From assembly GCA_930367215.1 (NCBI GenBank), contig OV884059.1, positions 155,990,511 to 156,054,510 on the forward strand: DNA of 64,000 nucleotides. Reading direction: 5' to 3'. The number at the start of each line of letters is the position of its first letter. The stretch's first letter is position 1. The stretch comes from Pollenia angustigena (Eukaryota > Arthropoda > Insecta > Diptera > Polleniidae). The notes below the pieces were generated by a model. The model ran no database searches, was not told the origin of the DNA, and was given only the letters and a program-made list of their open reading frames with translations. Of this stretch, positions 1-12,352 are shown in pieces. The position numbers and the translations under genes are program-made.

Positions 1-770
1 TTACGTTTTTAGGCGTACTAAGCTGTTTTCCGGGAGTAAGGTTTATATGGGGCCTAGGGTAAATTATGAACTGATCTTCACGAAATTTCACAGTCTTATT
101 TCTAGTCCTGTAAAACTTATATGTTCCAAATTTTGTTATGATAGCATTATTTTTTGCGTATTTAGGTTTACTAAGCTGTTTTCCGGGAGTAAGGTTTATA
201 TGGGGCCTATGGTAAATGATGGACCGTTCTTCACAAAATTTTAAAGTCTTATTTCTCGTTCAATAAAACTGTGATGTAACAAATTTTGTTATGATAGCAT
301 TCTTTTTTACGTTTTTAGGCGAACTAAGCTGTTTTCCGGGAGTAAGGTTTATATGGGGCCTATGGCAAATTATGGACCGATCTTCACGAAATTTCAGTCT
401 TATTTTTAGTTCCAAAAAATTTTGATGTACCAAATTTTGTTATGATAGCATTATTTTTTACGGATTTAGGCGTACTAAACTGTTTTCTGGAAGTAGGTTT
501 TATATGGGGCCTATGGTAAATTATGGACCGATCTTCACGAAACTTAACAGTTTCATTTCTAGTTATATTTAACTGTGACGTGCCAAAATTTGTTATGATA
601 GCATTGTTAGTTAGGGTTTTAGGCTTACTATACTGTTTTCCGGGAGTAGGGCTTATATGGGGCCTAGGGTAAATCATGGACGGATCTTCAAGATATTTTA
701 CAGCGTGATTTCCAGTTAAATAAAACGAACTGCGAAATCTTATATCATTCTGTGCATTTTTTCACCATTT
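1..770. repeat. 152-154-bp tandem repeat, about five copies
   Basis: Five head-to-tail copies are anchored on the word AGGCNNACTAAGCTGTTTTC, starting near 11, 163, 317, 468 and 621. Each copy continues with a GGGCCTAtGGTAAATtatgGA block and a CAAATTTTGTTATGATAGCA block. The same unit recurs, more diverged, at about 30345-30720. It forms the internal part of the family A interspersed repeat whose right end follows at 771-1113. The open frames inside it are by-products of the repeat, not genes. The window edge cuts the array on the left. Confidence 0.9.
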
Positions 771-1113
771 ATGTTAGTTTTTGTAACAAAATTATCAATT
801 TTTTTTAGGTGGTGGTTCCACATTTTGATTCATAGCTCAGATCCTATTGAACCGATTTTGCTGGATTTCAATCCCAAACTGCTTAGGATAACTACAAGCA
901 ATTTGACACCAAGTTTGTTTATTTCTTTTGAGTTTTTCGAAAGTGAGCGTGTTTTCAACAGACGGACAGACGGACATGGCTAAATCGACTTAAAATTACT
1001 CAAGGACCCAGAATATATATACTTTATAGGGTCTGAGATGAATAATAAAAAAGTTTCACACGGAATGACAAACTTAATATACCCTCTTCACAACTAATTG
1101 TGGTGGAGGGTAT
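771..1113 (+). mobile_element. Right end of interspersed repeat family A
   Basis: This segment ends in a hairpin-like motif (TACCC at 1080, GGGTA near 1111, with CACAACTAATTGTG between) and carries an ACGGACAGACGGACATGGCT block. The same right end occurs in reverse at 32299-32480 and as fragments inside 36034-36717. The family's left end is at 29965 and starts AACAAGTAAGAGTGCTATA. I could not assign a superfamily; the layout would suit a non-autonomous element spread by another element's enzymes. Confidence 0.7.
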
Positions 1114-1337
1114 AAAAATGCAATTTGGTGTTCGTTTCTTAAAAATGATTTGCTCTTTAAAAGGGCAGCGTGTTTTATTCTAAAAAAATTCATCCTTATA
1201 AATGTCATATAAATCGAGAATGTTGATAATGCCCTGTAAAATGGACGATCCATTTTTGTGTTTTGTTCGTGTCAAATAAAAAATTGGAGTGTTACATGTT
1301 CGGCAAGACATTTTCTACATGCACCTTTTAATATGTG

Positions 1338-1339
<2 letters not shown>

Positions 1340-1374
<35 letters not shown>
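1340..1374. repeat. Poly-T run, 35 bases
   Basis: An uninterrupted run of 35 T sits in unique AT-rich DNA. It could be the reverse-strand tail of an old retroposed copy or a simple microsatellite; no flanking duplication was recognised. Confidence 0.95.
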
Positions 1375-1375
<1 letters not shown>

Positions 1376-2500
1376 TAGAAAAGAAAACACCATCAGTCAT
1401 CGTGCAGACTTTTTGTTGCTACAATTTTTTATAATTCTGCTTTAAAATTGCAACCTTAGAATTTCATAATCTGTATCATTTAAATTTGCCTAAAACCGTA
1501 GCAAATATAGAAATTAAGGAAAAATTTAGTCTAATTTAGCTTTGTAGATAGAGCCTACTCTTGAAATATTCTAACTTACGGCAGAGGTTATCAAAAACTC
1601 GGTACAGCCAATTATAGCACTCTTACATGTTTTAAATTATTTTCGTCAAATATTTGTTAAGTGCCAGTACACAAATTCCAGTAGCAAAAAATTAAATTTA
1701 TAAATCATGACTTTAAAGAACAACAAATTAAGTGACTAGTCCAGAAACTCTGAGCCAGAAACAATAAATAGATTAATTGACAGAAGAGTAAAAGTTGATG
1801 TTAAAGAAATCGTGCAATTTGCGAATTATTTCATTGCAAAAGAAAGAAAAAAGTGAAAAGTAGTGTTGACATCTTAATGAAATTTTAAATTCCCTTTTAA
1901 CAGTCTGTATTACATAAAACGAAAAAATCTAACCTCAAACTTAAAAAAATTAAGTTTTAACGCTTTGTAGTTTAGTTGCGCAAATTGAAATACCTCATTA
2001 AAAACGAAATATTCAATTGCAAAGATTTATTTATTCATGTTATTTCTCACTTAGTTTTTAGTTTCTTGTTGTTGTTGTTCTTAACATTTCTTCATAAGTA
2101 CATTTAGTATTAAAAAGCAAAAACAAAAACATTGCCGATTTGCGTGTGGCTTAAATTGTACAAATAATTAAACAATAGCAACAAATAACAAGATATATTT
2201 TATAATAATAACAACAACAATCATACAATTTCAGTTGCAGTTGGTAGCTTTAAAAATAATAATAACAACATTGTAATAACAAGTATTTAACTACAAAAAT
2301 AACAACAACACACAAAAAATCACAAAACAAGTGGTTGGCATTGAGTTACGGGAAAAAATCACACATACACACTCTCCCATACATAGTATGTAAACGCAAA
2401 TAGAGAAAACTTAACTAATGAAAACAATAACAAAGTTATATTTTTTATAAATGTAATGAGAAGAATTGTTTAATTAAAAAAAATTACAATATAAAAGATC

Positions 2501-2605
2501 GAACTTCGGTCTCGGTTCACATTATAAAAGTTTTCTTTTTGAAATTTTCTTCAACTCTCTTTTTCAGTTCAGTGTTTGGTAAAAATAGTCTTGAAAAAAG
2601 TAAGT
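2501..2605 (+). promoter_or_regulatory. Possible TATA promoter with short untranslated first exon
   Basis: A TATAAAAG box at 2523-2530 is followed 30 bp later by TCAACT (A at 2553) and then by TCAGTT and TCAGTG words (2564-2574) that fit insect initiators. About 46 bp on, AAAAAAGTAAGTG gives a good splice donor (GT at 2600-2601). TATA, initiator and donor in the right order suggest a first noncoding exon of a plus-strand transcript lying inside the presumed Graf intron. No downstream exon was recognised, so the gene is unknown. All three motifs could also occur by chance in AT-rich DNA. Confidence 0.35.
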
Positions 2606-3892
2606 GCAAAATATCGTAGCTTTTTTAAGAAATCTAATGGTAACTTTTTGTATTTTGTTATCTGATTAAACAAAAGACTAAGATATTTTGTTGCATTTGC
2701 TCTATTGCCAAACCATTTCCATCAAAAACTGAACTGCGCTAAATTTGCTCATTGATATTGCAATCAGCAGTTTTTAGACATACAGTTGGAAAGAAAATTA
2801 TGAAGCAAATTCTCATCAAATTTTAAAAGCATGAATGTATTTGTGTAACAGTGATAGTGTATTGACACTTGAAACAAAGCTTGATCGTGTGACCACAAGG
2901 AAAATTAAAAAAAAAGTAAAACGTTTAAAAAGCTCATCCTAGTTCAGGTTAATATTTACGAATTAAAAAATATAAGAAAATGTTCAAGTACATACATGAA
3001 AGTCTGTACCTCATACTATTCTTCCCTAACCTCTCACGAATAAACAGAGAAAGAAAACTTTCATAGTGGGAACCGGGACTTGTTTTTAATAGTTTTTAAA
3101 GTAAATTTTGCTAAAGAAATTAAATATTGGAAAAAAATTATTTATCTATCACCTTAATACAAATATTTAATAAATTGTTTTAATTCATTCTGTTTTACGA
3201 ATGCAAAAATATTATTTTACTATCTGTTAAGCCTGTCGCTGCCAAACAGGAAGAAAAACTAGTTTAAGGTAAGCCCCTACGTCAGTACCATATGCTTGTT
3301 AATTCTTAGATTCATTGGTCTTAAGGGCGCCCCAAAATAAGCTAAAATGTATAATTACAGAATTTTTCCACGCGCCTTTATCTCTCAATTCACCACCCAA
3401 ATAACTTTGGCACGCCCCTTTTTCCTCTTAAAAATCTCGCTTCTTTAGGATGTGGCCTACCTTTTTTAATATTTACATATTATTATCCAAGTTTTCAGCT
3501 TTCTAGTCCACCAGTGGGCTTCAAAAGGCTCTGGATAGAGGAGCACACAAATAGACATGTCACAAAAAAAAAATATTTTATGTGACGGAAGATTGGTGAT
3601 GGTGTGAACAATGTAGCACGAAATGTTAAACCAAGCAAACAATTTTAAGTTCGCCTTTAATACGTTTTTGAAATTAATTAGTTAAACACATGCCCTCCAG
3701 ATCAATCTGACGATTTATAAGAGTTTTGACGATTTTTTTCGTTTACATGCAACCGAAATCTAGTGCATCTAAAGAGGCATGTCTGACATGGCTTATGTTA
3801 TACAAGGAGAGAATAAACAGGAATGTGCAGTATCAAATCGATCTCAGCTAGTATATGTCAGCTTTGAACGACATTCATAGACACGCATACTT

Positions 3893-4139
3893 GAAGGTAA
3901 CCAACCGCCTTTATCAGACGCTGAGATGATTGTGCCGAATAAAACAAGAGACGTGCTGCCACAACTAAGATCAGGATTGAGCAACATTCTTTATGCTTCT
4001 TGTTCCACATAGACCGTGCCGTCCCCAAATTATGCCCAATGTTTAATTTGCCAGACCTTGAAGTTTTGGGACCAACTCTGTGGAAATAGCTCAATCCTTG
4101 AAGTCACTTCCGTGGAGCTGGATAACACCCGAATAAAAT
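3893..4139 (+). pseudogene. Relic of a Jockey-type LINE reverse-transcriptase C-terminus
   Basis: One plus-strand frame reads a short stretch ending in TRDVLPQLRSG and, after a stop, a CLIC pair within a further open stretch. The LxQLRSG motif followed by paired cysteines is what I expect at the C-terminal end of Jockey/CR1-clade non-LTR retrotransposon polyproteins. The frame is broken by a TAG and no other part of the ORF was seen, so this would be an old 5'-truncated copy. The motif match is short. Confidence 0.4.
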
Positions 4140-6267
4140 TTTTATACAAATTTATAAAAAACTAAAAATGGAACATATAAATAATATTGATAAAATAATA
4201 AGCTAATTTAAAATAAAAGGTAAGTAAATTTTAAAATGTCTATTTCCTTTTATATGAGCACTCAAGGGACTAGGACTAATCGAAAAGTAACTCAAACATA
4301 TGGAAAAACATGGTCAATTTAACATTAAGATGTCCTAGGACAGGACCATATAACCCAGCTTTGGATTACAAAGGAGTAGTCTAAAAACTTCTTCATGGTA
4401 TACTCAAGAGGATTAGTTTTGAAGTCGTTTAAAAACGAACACATTTCTTTAAAAAACTACAAACACTTTTTAACAATGACATGGTGCCTGCTTGCATTGC
4501 ATTAGACAAGTCCATGGAGTAGTCCATTTTATCAAAATGGATCAGGCAGTCCAATATTATTTGCAGGGTTCGTATTCGATTTTTTTAACTCAATTTTTGG
4601 GCCAGCATTACCTAAACAAATTTTTTTTTTCCAGAGCTAAAAAAATACTATAATTTCTTTCCCAAAATGTGTTTAAACAACTGTTTTAAAAAGTACTTTT
4701 AATTGCATCTTCATAATAATTGTTTACAATGAGCCCTTGGTTCACGCACATCGTCTTAAAAGATGTAATTTGTAGTATGTCTTCTGAAACGATACTGCAG
4801 TGTCAGTTGTACATTTTTTGAAACAACAATTAAGGGTTTTTCTAGGAGACTGTGAAGAGTCAGGCAAAACAAAGGCTCACGTGACTCTTTGTTTGGAAAT
4901 TTTCAGACATTAATGTTTCATTGCTGTTGTTTATTTTTATATTTTTTCCAACTACAATCAAATGAAATTGTTAATTAACAGCTGGTTTCTTTTCAATTTT
5001 AACTACAAGATCAAGTGAACAAAGTTGTATGCGAAGTTAATGTCAAGTTAAAAAAGAGAGAACATATCGCCTGACTGTGAATCATTTGTCTTGAGTTATA
5101 TTATGAGATTGTTTTTACCTTTAATTTCAAGGGTTTTACCTTGTTTTAAGTACTACAAGTTTAGTGATTCAAATTTTTTTTCAGTTTGATTTTTACATTG
5201 ACCCTTAGAAGGTGGGAAAATATATTCAATCAAAAATATTACTTCATTGTATGATAAATTTAAAGTTGCAGACTATCAACGATTTCTCATTTAAAAATAT
5301 TTTTTTTTTTAAATTGTATTTTAAAAAAGATAGTACCTACTGTTTTACAAAAAAAAACCGAAAAATTCTTTAGAATGATGATTTCTAATAAGACATGCTA
5401 AAAAAAATTAAGTTTTCTCTAGTTAATTAAGTATAAAATATAAAACACCACGAAAAACTAGATAAGACAAATTATTTTACAAGTTTTTACATTCGCTCTT
5501 CTTGAGTATTCGTCCGACGAGTTTAATGTATTTGTGTGCTACACAGATAAAAATTAAGTAACAGAATTTATCTTTGTTTTTTATGAAAAAAAAAAAGAAA
5601 ATTTTTCTAAAGTTTGGAAAATAATAATTTTTATCTGTTTCTGTATCAAGCTGACATAACGAGCAGTAAGAATATTTCTTTTTTTTAAATAAATTTCTAC
5701 TGATAGGTATAAGAAAAAATGTGTTTTCTTATCTAGGAAGTTTCTGAAAGCCAGAAGTCTATGAACTTTGTTTTGCAGCCATGAAAATTAAATGTTGAGA
5801 TTTTGTTAAATAATCAAACATTGGAATATAGGTACATTTTACAAAATGTTTGTGAAAGTATAACAACAGTAAGATTTTTAAAAATTGTTTGGTAAAAGTG
5901 ACAATATTTAATAAGCTTTCAGGAAACACACGAACAATGTTGGCCTCCAAGGGGCGGTTATTGTTGCCGGTTTATCAGCATAAACCAGTTAATTAACTTA
6001 TCCCCACAGGGATAAATCAGAGCTATCCATTTCTCCAAATTTACTTATGAGCAACTTTGATTTCAATTAGTCGATGGTTAAGGTACCGTATGGCACGTAG
6101 TGCCATCCTATTGAATACCGAATCAATGTTATCCATATTTTCAAACAAAAAATAATGTATCATGGTGCGGTAATAATCTTCATTTTTTGAAGAAGTAAGG
6201 TTCGATGATGCAATATAAAGTTTGTTTGGGATTGGTGTTACTTAAGAGTTTTATCCCGCACTTTTAA
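4140..6267. other. AT-rich noncoding DNA, no gene seen
   Basis: No coding frame, TIR element or RNA gene was recognised here. A small perfect palindrome (ATGGCAC-GTA-GTGCCAT) lies at about 6089-6105. If the Graf assignment is right, this is intronic. Confidence 0.5.
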
Positions 6268-6788
6268 ACTTGACTTAGAATTAAATTCTCATGAAAGTGC
6301 TGTGTGAGGGATATGGCCACTGTGCCCAAACCCTTCGATCTCAGGGAATCAAACCTAATAGAAAATGAAGACTATAAGCACTATATCCTGTATTTGTGAA
6401 AATTTGTATGTGGGTGAAGATAAATATGTCGAACTAAATATGTTTTGACGTAACATCTTACGTCTTCACATATTAAAATTTGTTTTTCGTATTTGGGACA
6501 ATTTTCCAAATATGTATTAATATTTATGACAAACTATTAAATATGTTTTCGTATTTGTGACATATTTAAAATATCAAATTACTAAATATCTTCGTATTTG
6601 TGACATATTTAATGTAATTCAAAAGAAATTAATAAATTTATTAAAAATGCAGATTCTCTGAGGGATTTTTGGAAATTGTGGACAAACTGGAAGATTTTCC
6701 ATTAGGTTTGATTCCATGAGATCGAAGGGTTTGGACACAGTGGCCATATCCCTCACAGAGCACTTTCATGAGAATTTCACTCAAGTTG
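6268..6788. mobile_element. Fold-back element with about 90-bp inverted arms
   Basis: The left arm (about 6268-6368) and right arm (about 6690-6788) are near-perfect reverse complements; both contain GGATATGGCCACTGTG and the word AACCCTTCGATCTCA. The core repeats ATTTGTGACATATTTAA-type words several times. No transposase or clear target duplication was seen, so the superfamily is open. Confidence 0.8.
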
Positions 6789-6818
6789 TATTTTTTCAAA
6801 AATCATAAATTTTAATAT

Positions 6819-7380
6819 AAAACAAGTAAGAAAGTATTGTCGGTCAAGCCCGACCATATGATACCCTAAACCATAGTATTTCAAAACACATCATACTTAT
6901 GTTTCCATGTAAATATGGATTTATCTATGTTTTAAATTTCATTAAGATCGGTTTGATAGGCAGAAATTGCACTTATCTCCCCTCGTGGTCCGATTTTTTA
7001 AAAAATGTATACATTTTGTGTCCATTTAGATATGGTTCTATCTGTTTTAAATTTCATTAAAATCGGTTTGATAGTTCCTGAGAGGAAGAAATTTCCCCAT
7101 ATCTTCCCTCGTGGTCCTACGATTCGGCCTTTTTTCAATAGGCTTGGTCCTTGTGCCAATAAGAACCTATGACCCAAATTTTATCAAATTATCTCCAAAA
7201 TTGCCAGCCAGCCAGCCAACCTGCCAGCCAGCCGGACGGACATCGTTAGTTCGACTCAGAAAGTGATTCTGAGTAGATCGGTATACTTTAAGGTGGGTCT
7301 TGGACCACTATTTTAAGGCGTTACACACATCAGCACAAATGCATAATACCGTCTCCACAATTGTGGTGTGGGTATAAAGA
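6819..7380 (+). mobile_element. Interspersed repeat family B, near-complete copy
   Basis: It begins AAACAAGTAAGAAAG followed by a GTCGGTCAAGCCCGACCATA inverted word, and ends in a CACAATTGTG palindrome and GTGGGTATAA. Between are two degenerate copies of a roughly 120-bp unit (TTTCATTAAGATCGGTTTGA) and a CAGCCAGC run. Reverse-strand relatives lie at 40046-40735 and 58318-58607, with fragments at 57354-57560 and 59204-59262. It shares the AACAAGTAAGA start and the GGGTATAA end with family A, so the two families are probably related. Confidence 0.7.
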
Positions 7381-7530
7381 CAAATAAAATATCTAATTAT
7401 TTTTAAATATTAAAATTATAAAAAAAAATAAAAATTATTGATTTTTAATAAAAACTGTAAAATTTCGTGAAAATATTCGTATTTATAGAAACTGGGAATT
7501 ATTTCCTTCCGAAGGTAACTTTATATTATA

Positions 7531-7668
7531 TTCAAAATTTTTCATTTTTCGAATTTATTCTATGAGCTAAATTTCAGTTATGTATTTTATAAAGCTTTTT
7601 TGTAATAGTTCTATTCCTACATTTTTTCAGAAATGACAGAATAAATTCGAAAAATGAAAAATGTTGAA
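7531..7668. repeat. Small inverted repeat element
   Basis: ATTTTTCATTTTTCGAATTT near 7537 is answered by its reverse complement near 7641-7662. The loop sequence (TTCTATGAGCTAAATTTCAG and the following bases) is repeated almost exactly at 13984-14050, showing the sequence is dispersed. It is likely a short miniature element. Confidence 0.55.
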
Positions 7669-8067
7669 TATCGTATTTATTTTCTTTATAATACGCATGC
7701 GATATTTTTTAAAAATGAATTTAACTTTTCATATTTATCTTCACACACGTAAATATTTTGGAAATCATCATAAAACATATCAAGATTTATTTTCAGAGGG
7801 GTAACAATATCACTGTACAATATCAAGTTTTATATGTATACCATTGGAAGCTGCTTCAAAAACTCTTTTCGATGATACCATGTCGTCTTAAGAGTAAAGT
7901 ACAAAAAAATTTGAAAAACTGAAAAAATAGCATTTTTAAAAATGGTCCAGCTTACGGATGGTCAACGCTAGAACCAAAATATTTTGGGAATCGTCAAAAA
8001 ACATATCAAGCTTTATTTTCAGAGAGATAAAAAAACCACTTTTTTTTTGAATCGCTCTAATGAACAT

Positions 8068-8316
8068 ATCTATATATACATATATAAAAGAGACGTGTTT
8101 GTTTGTAATCGCTAAACTCAAAAACTATGAGGCATGAGGAGTGTTTCTGTGTAGTTTCGCGTTTGTTAAATAAATTTTGCGATTTTTAATAAAAATTATT
8201 TTTGGTTTATTAGGTGTTTTTGCACATATTTGTTTTGAAAATCAATTAACATTCATATTTTATAAAATTTTAAATCTTTACTTAGGGCCAGCAAAGCGGA
8301 CCGGGTCCACTTAGTA
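8068..8316 (+). mobile_element. Short interspersed repeat, TATATAAAA head, GCGGACCGGGTC tail
   Basis: The head reads TATATATACATATATAAAAG followed by GTGTTTGTTTGT; the tail reads GCAAAGCGGACCGGGTCCAC then TTAGTA. The same head and a related tail (GCGAAGCGCACC) bound a segment at about 35270-35795 inside another element. This head/tail pair recalls non-autonomous repeats common in insects, some attributed to Helitrons; I cannot confirm the superfamily. Confidence 0.4.
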
Positions 8317-9078
8317 AACTAATAAATAAAAAACTTATAGGTAGGATCCTCTTTTAAAAAATGTTCACCTTAGGTTGAACAAATTTTAATATAAAATTTT
8401 TTGAATTTTGAAGTTTGTAGGAAAATAGTTTTTATCTGTGGTGAAGTGTTTAAGGGCCAAATTACCCAATGGTAGTAAAAGCGAAAATATGTTTGTATGC
8501 GGATGAAAAATCAAACTAATTTAGATACCTATTCCGTACACGAGTGAATTCGCCTTTATGTCAAGCAATTTTCAGTACATTGTGCCCTTTACAAAATAAG
8601 GAAGTTAACAGAAAAGAACATGTACATTAGGGTGATAACCAAATTTTTGGCATAGTACCACGGAGTGGCCAAACATGTTTTAGTAATGAAAACACCTGTC
8701 TCCCGTCGTTTTGCGAAAAAAAAAAACTTCACGGACCAAGAAATTTTGAACCGCGATGAATTGTAAACCGTAGGAAAATTTTTTAATCTAAAGCGGTGGA
8801 TAAGCTCCAAAATACCATTTAAGTGATACCTACGTATAGGAATAAATACAAATATCAGGTGTATATTTTTTAAAATTTCCATAGATAAAAATTGTTGTTT
8901 TCAAACTTCAACCCGATCCCTGCGGGACTTTTTTTACAATCCGAAAAAATTATCATATTTTATGTTAATAACTTTTAATGTTCTACACGACTATAGGTAC
9001 TATGCCGTTTTTGATATTCGCAAAAAGTGTGAAAAAGTTATAGCCCTAACGTACATATGTATGTATATCTTAACTTAC

Positions 9079-9523
9079 CTTTTGCAGCGCTCATTAAATC
9101 CTTAACTTCCTTAATAATTCTCTTAATCTGATGACTAGTGTGATCCAATTCCTTTTCATGGCGATTTAAATTATCCCGAAACTCCGGACTATCAACAATA
9201 CACTCCTCAAATTCGAGCGGCTCCAAACCGCGACGGGCATCTTTGACGCCGCCGCCCATCTTTTTACCGACGCCGCCGCCTCCGCTCTGATTACTATTAC
9301 TACTTGAACGACCCACTAAACGGTGTGATTTTGATTTACTTTTTAAACCTTTTTTCGCGCAAGCGGCTGTAGAATTTTTGTTAAGATTATTGGCGGGAGT
9401 AGAAGATGATTTTGAAAGCTTATGACCGGCTGAGGAAGTTAAAGTGTTTTTATTATTTAAATAATTTAAATTGTTATTATTGTTGTTATTATTATTATTC
9501 GCAGACTTTTGATTATTCTTCAT
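9079..9523 (-). CDS. Graf: Graf-type RhoGAP, first coding exon (BAR-domain start)
   Basis: This exon encodes 148 codons plus one base and ends in AAAAG|GTAAGT (donor at 9073-9078), a phase-1 junction. From about residue 100 it reads LEPLEFEECIVDSPEFRDNL and runs on with a charged helix ending DLMSAAKG. That matches the N-terminal helix of the BAR domain in GRAF/oligophrenin RhoGAPs (vertebrate GRAF1 starts LEFSDCCLDSPHFRETL). The family's BAR-PH-RhoGAP(-SH3) proteins bend membranes and inactivate Rho-type GTPases at endocytic sites. Upstream of the BAR are a 10-residue Asn run (residues 9-18), a Ser/Lys-rich basic stretch and a Gly run. I chose the Met at 9523; the frame stays open to 9685 but that part is translated homopolymer. 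A Met at 9259, just before the BAR, is the alternative start. Later exons lie beyond the left edge. Confidence 0.82.
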
Positions 9524-11013
9524 AATTTTTTTAAAATTTTCGGAAAATTTGTATTGTTGTTTGGTGGTTTTTAAGCGTTCAAAAAAAAAACAGGGATAGA
9601 ACGAGAAAAAGAAGAAAAAATTGGCAAGTTGATTGGTTGTTTTGGTATGTTTCGCAATAACTCTTTTCTGTGAGTGTAATAACAAAAGAAAATTTGTGTA
9701 AAATTAAACAAGAGGAAAAAAGCAACAAAAAAACAAAAGAAATAATAAATATTAAAAGAAAAAAATTAAGAAAACTTTAAAATTTGTTTACAAAATCATT
9801 TTGTTAAAACTTTTAATAAATTTTATTCTATTTTTTTTTTTAATTCAATAAGCTTTTTTTTAGATTTTTGTTGTTTTGTAAATAATGGCGATTTTCTTGT
9901 TCTTTTTTTTTTTTGTGAGGTTTTGCCTTTTACTAGTCTTTTTCTTTTGTTTTGTTGCATTCGTGTTTGTTATTGTTGTTGCGGGATTTAATTTGAAATT
10001 CCATTGCACCTCGAAACACGAAATATCCGATTTTATATTTTTTTTGTGTTTGGTTGTTTTTGTTGGTGTATTATTTGTGGTTTTCCTTCGTTACTGTTAT
10101 GGTTGTTGTTATTTTTGCTATATTTTCAAGTTGCACCTTTTTGTTTTCTCTTTTTCTTGTCGCTTTTTTGTTTTGCTGTTTTTTATTTACTTCACTTTTT
10201 AGTTTTTTTCGTCTTATTTTTTGTTGTTTTTAAATGTGTTTTGTTTTTGCTTTTGCACGGTGTTGTTTTTGTACACTTGTGTATTTTGTTTGGCACTCAC
10301 ATTCTATCTCTTTCTCTCTTTTCCCAGTTGTTACTTAAAAGCAAAAATGACATTTGCGCACTCGCACTTAAAAAATTACAATTTGTAACTTGTTTTGTTG
10401 TTATTGTTTTTTTATAATTTTCACACACTCTCAGAAGATTTAAAGAAATTTTTACATACAAATTTCTTTTTATTCTCACTTTTTAATAAGAAATTCTTAA
10501 GCTTTTTTTAAATTACACGAATTTCAAGCAGATTTTTAAAGATCAAAAGCGCAACCTAAAACCAAAATGTAAATTAAAAAAATTATTTAAAAAAATCACT
10601 ATGAAATTTAAGAAAATATGTATGAACTACATACATATGTACATAAGTATGTTTAAAAATATTTCACAAATTATCACTATTTCGCAGTTGAATTTTTGGA
10701 GATTTTTCAGCCAAATCAAACCAAAAATTCCTAAACGTTTTTACTTCTTACTAAAAAGGTTTAAATAAAAAAACTTCACTTTTTTCTTCAATTCGTCAAT
10801 GTAATGGAATGTTTTTGCAGTTTTTTTTTTAACTGTTGTCGTTGAATATCTACTTTTTTGTTTTTGTAACAATTTCAAGTTCCCGCTTCGTTCGGATGAT
10901 CGTGTTTCTCTTCTTGTTCGCGTTTTAAAACTGTTTGCTTTTCTAGTTGTTGGTAGGTTCGTTGGTTGGAAATCTGGTTTGAAGTTTTTTTGCCATTGAA
11001 AACAACTACACAC
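9524..11013 (-). promoter_or_regulatory. Probable 5' leader and promoter region of Graf
   Basis: On the minus strand this 1.5 kb is A-rich with many CAA-type words, typical of long dipteran 5' untranslated leaders. The more balanced stretch at 10840-11013 (minus strand: ACCAACAACTAGAAAAGCAA and neighbours) looks like the 5' end. I see no convincing TATA box. The open frames here, on both strands, are homopolymer translations and not proposed as genes. Confidence 0.35.
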
Positions 11014-11840
11014 GTACCTACCAGTGTTGCCATAAGATGAAAGAATGAGAATTATAAATCGCTTTAAAAAAGTGCAAAAGAATTCTACAGCTAAAAAGTG
11101 CTAGATTTATTTTATAATTTAATTAAAAAAACTTGTTAAAATTTTAGTACTAAGCTTGAACTTAGCATATTTTTTAAGTCTTGTGCTAATTTAGAAAAAA
11201 AAGAATTAGAGTTAGCTATTGTTGCCAACTTTTTTTGAAGACCTCCCGTCAAATCGCACTTCAAAACCCGTTAGAATTTTATTTAGCATAAAATGTTTTG
11301 AAAATATCGCTAATATCTAAAATGTTTATACGAATCTAGGCATAGGATTCTTTTTTAAAGGTGTATGACTTTATATTCAAATTATATTGTAAGGTTTTCA
11401 AATTCCCTGACTTTTTTAATCCCGTACAAATTTTTTTATAAATGTGAGTAAAAGTTGATAAGATTTTGCTAATTTTGGCTGATAATACTGGTCTCCATCA
11501 AAAATCGTTTTTAAAGCACTAAATTGAAATCTGTTTTCAGTGTTTTTTTTTTTTTTTATTAGGTCTAGTTTTTTGGCTGGACATATATTTTGTACAAAAT
11601 GAGCAGAAAATTATTTGGAATATCATCGTCTTAAACATATTTTTTTAATATTTTGCAAAGTTTCGGAGATATTCAGAAATGTTTGTTGCTAAGAAATCAA
11701 AAAAAAATTATAAGGGCAAAAATTTTACAATTTTACATAAAATATTAGGTCAGGTAACTTACAAGTAAAATAAGTCATAAGCCATAAAAATCAATTCAAA
11801 TGTTGATTTAAGAAATTGTTTTCCTAATCATTTATAAGTA

Positions 11841-12352
11841 CAGTAGACACTCACAAATTAGAGCTTTCAGTAATTCGAACGTCCAGAAATTAGAATCATT
11901 GTTTGCAATACATTAAACGCTCTAAAATTCGAATTTAAAATTCTAATTTCAGAGCTTTTTTTTTTTTTGTTATTTGAACACAAGAAATCCGCAGTTTATT
12001 TTTATTATGTTTGAACATAGTAAAACTAAAAAGGGGAATTACCAAATCATATATGTATATTTTTTCCTTATTGAATTGTTATGTTTTGTTGCCATTAGAT
12101 TTTTTATATTCATATTTTTAATTTAAAAAAATACATTTAATGTATTGGACTGAATTGTTACGTTTTGTTTTCTTGTTTTTATCAAACAAAATTGAATTAA
12201 AAAAATTTTAATAGTCTTTTATTTAAGTTTTTGGAAGTTAATTAACTCAATTTTTTATTTTTTATTCGGAAAAAAAAGTCCAGAAATTAGAATAATTCAG
12301 AAATTAGAATCGCCTCAAAAACAAAGCGGTTCTAATTTGCGAGCGTCTATTG
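11841..12352. mobile_element. pogo-like miniature element with TA target
   Basis: The termini CAGTAGACACTCACAAATTA and, from the right, CAATAGACGCTCGCAAATTA form about 24-bp TIRs directly flanked by TA on both sides (11839-11840 and 12353-12354). CAGT starts and TA targets fit the pogo/Tigger branch of Tc1/mariner. Subterminal copies of AATTCGAAC/AGAAATTAGAAT words repeat inside. There is no transposase, so it is non-autonomous. Confidence 0.8.

Noticed and set aside
2501..2520. Heat-shock element (GAAcTTC...GGTTC) before the TATA box
   Set aside because: The spacing between GAA and TTC is one base short of the nGAAnnTTCn rule.
9524..9685. Extending Graf to the first Met of the open frame
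   Set aside because: The added part (FFFFFSFYPCFFF) is translated A/T homopolymer typical of a leader, not protein.
9885..10417. Phe/Val/Leu-rich plus-strand frames
   Set aside because: They are the reverse of the T-rich Graf leader; composition alone creates them.
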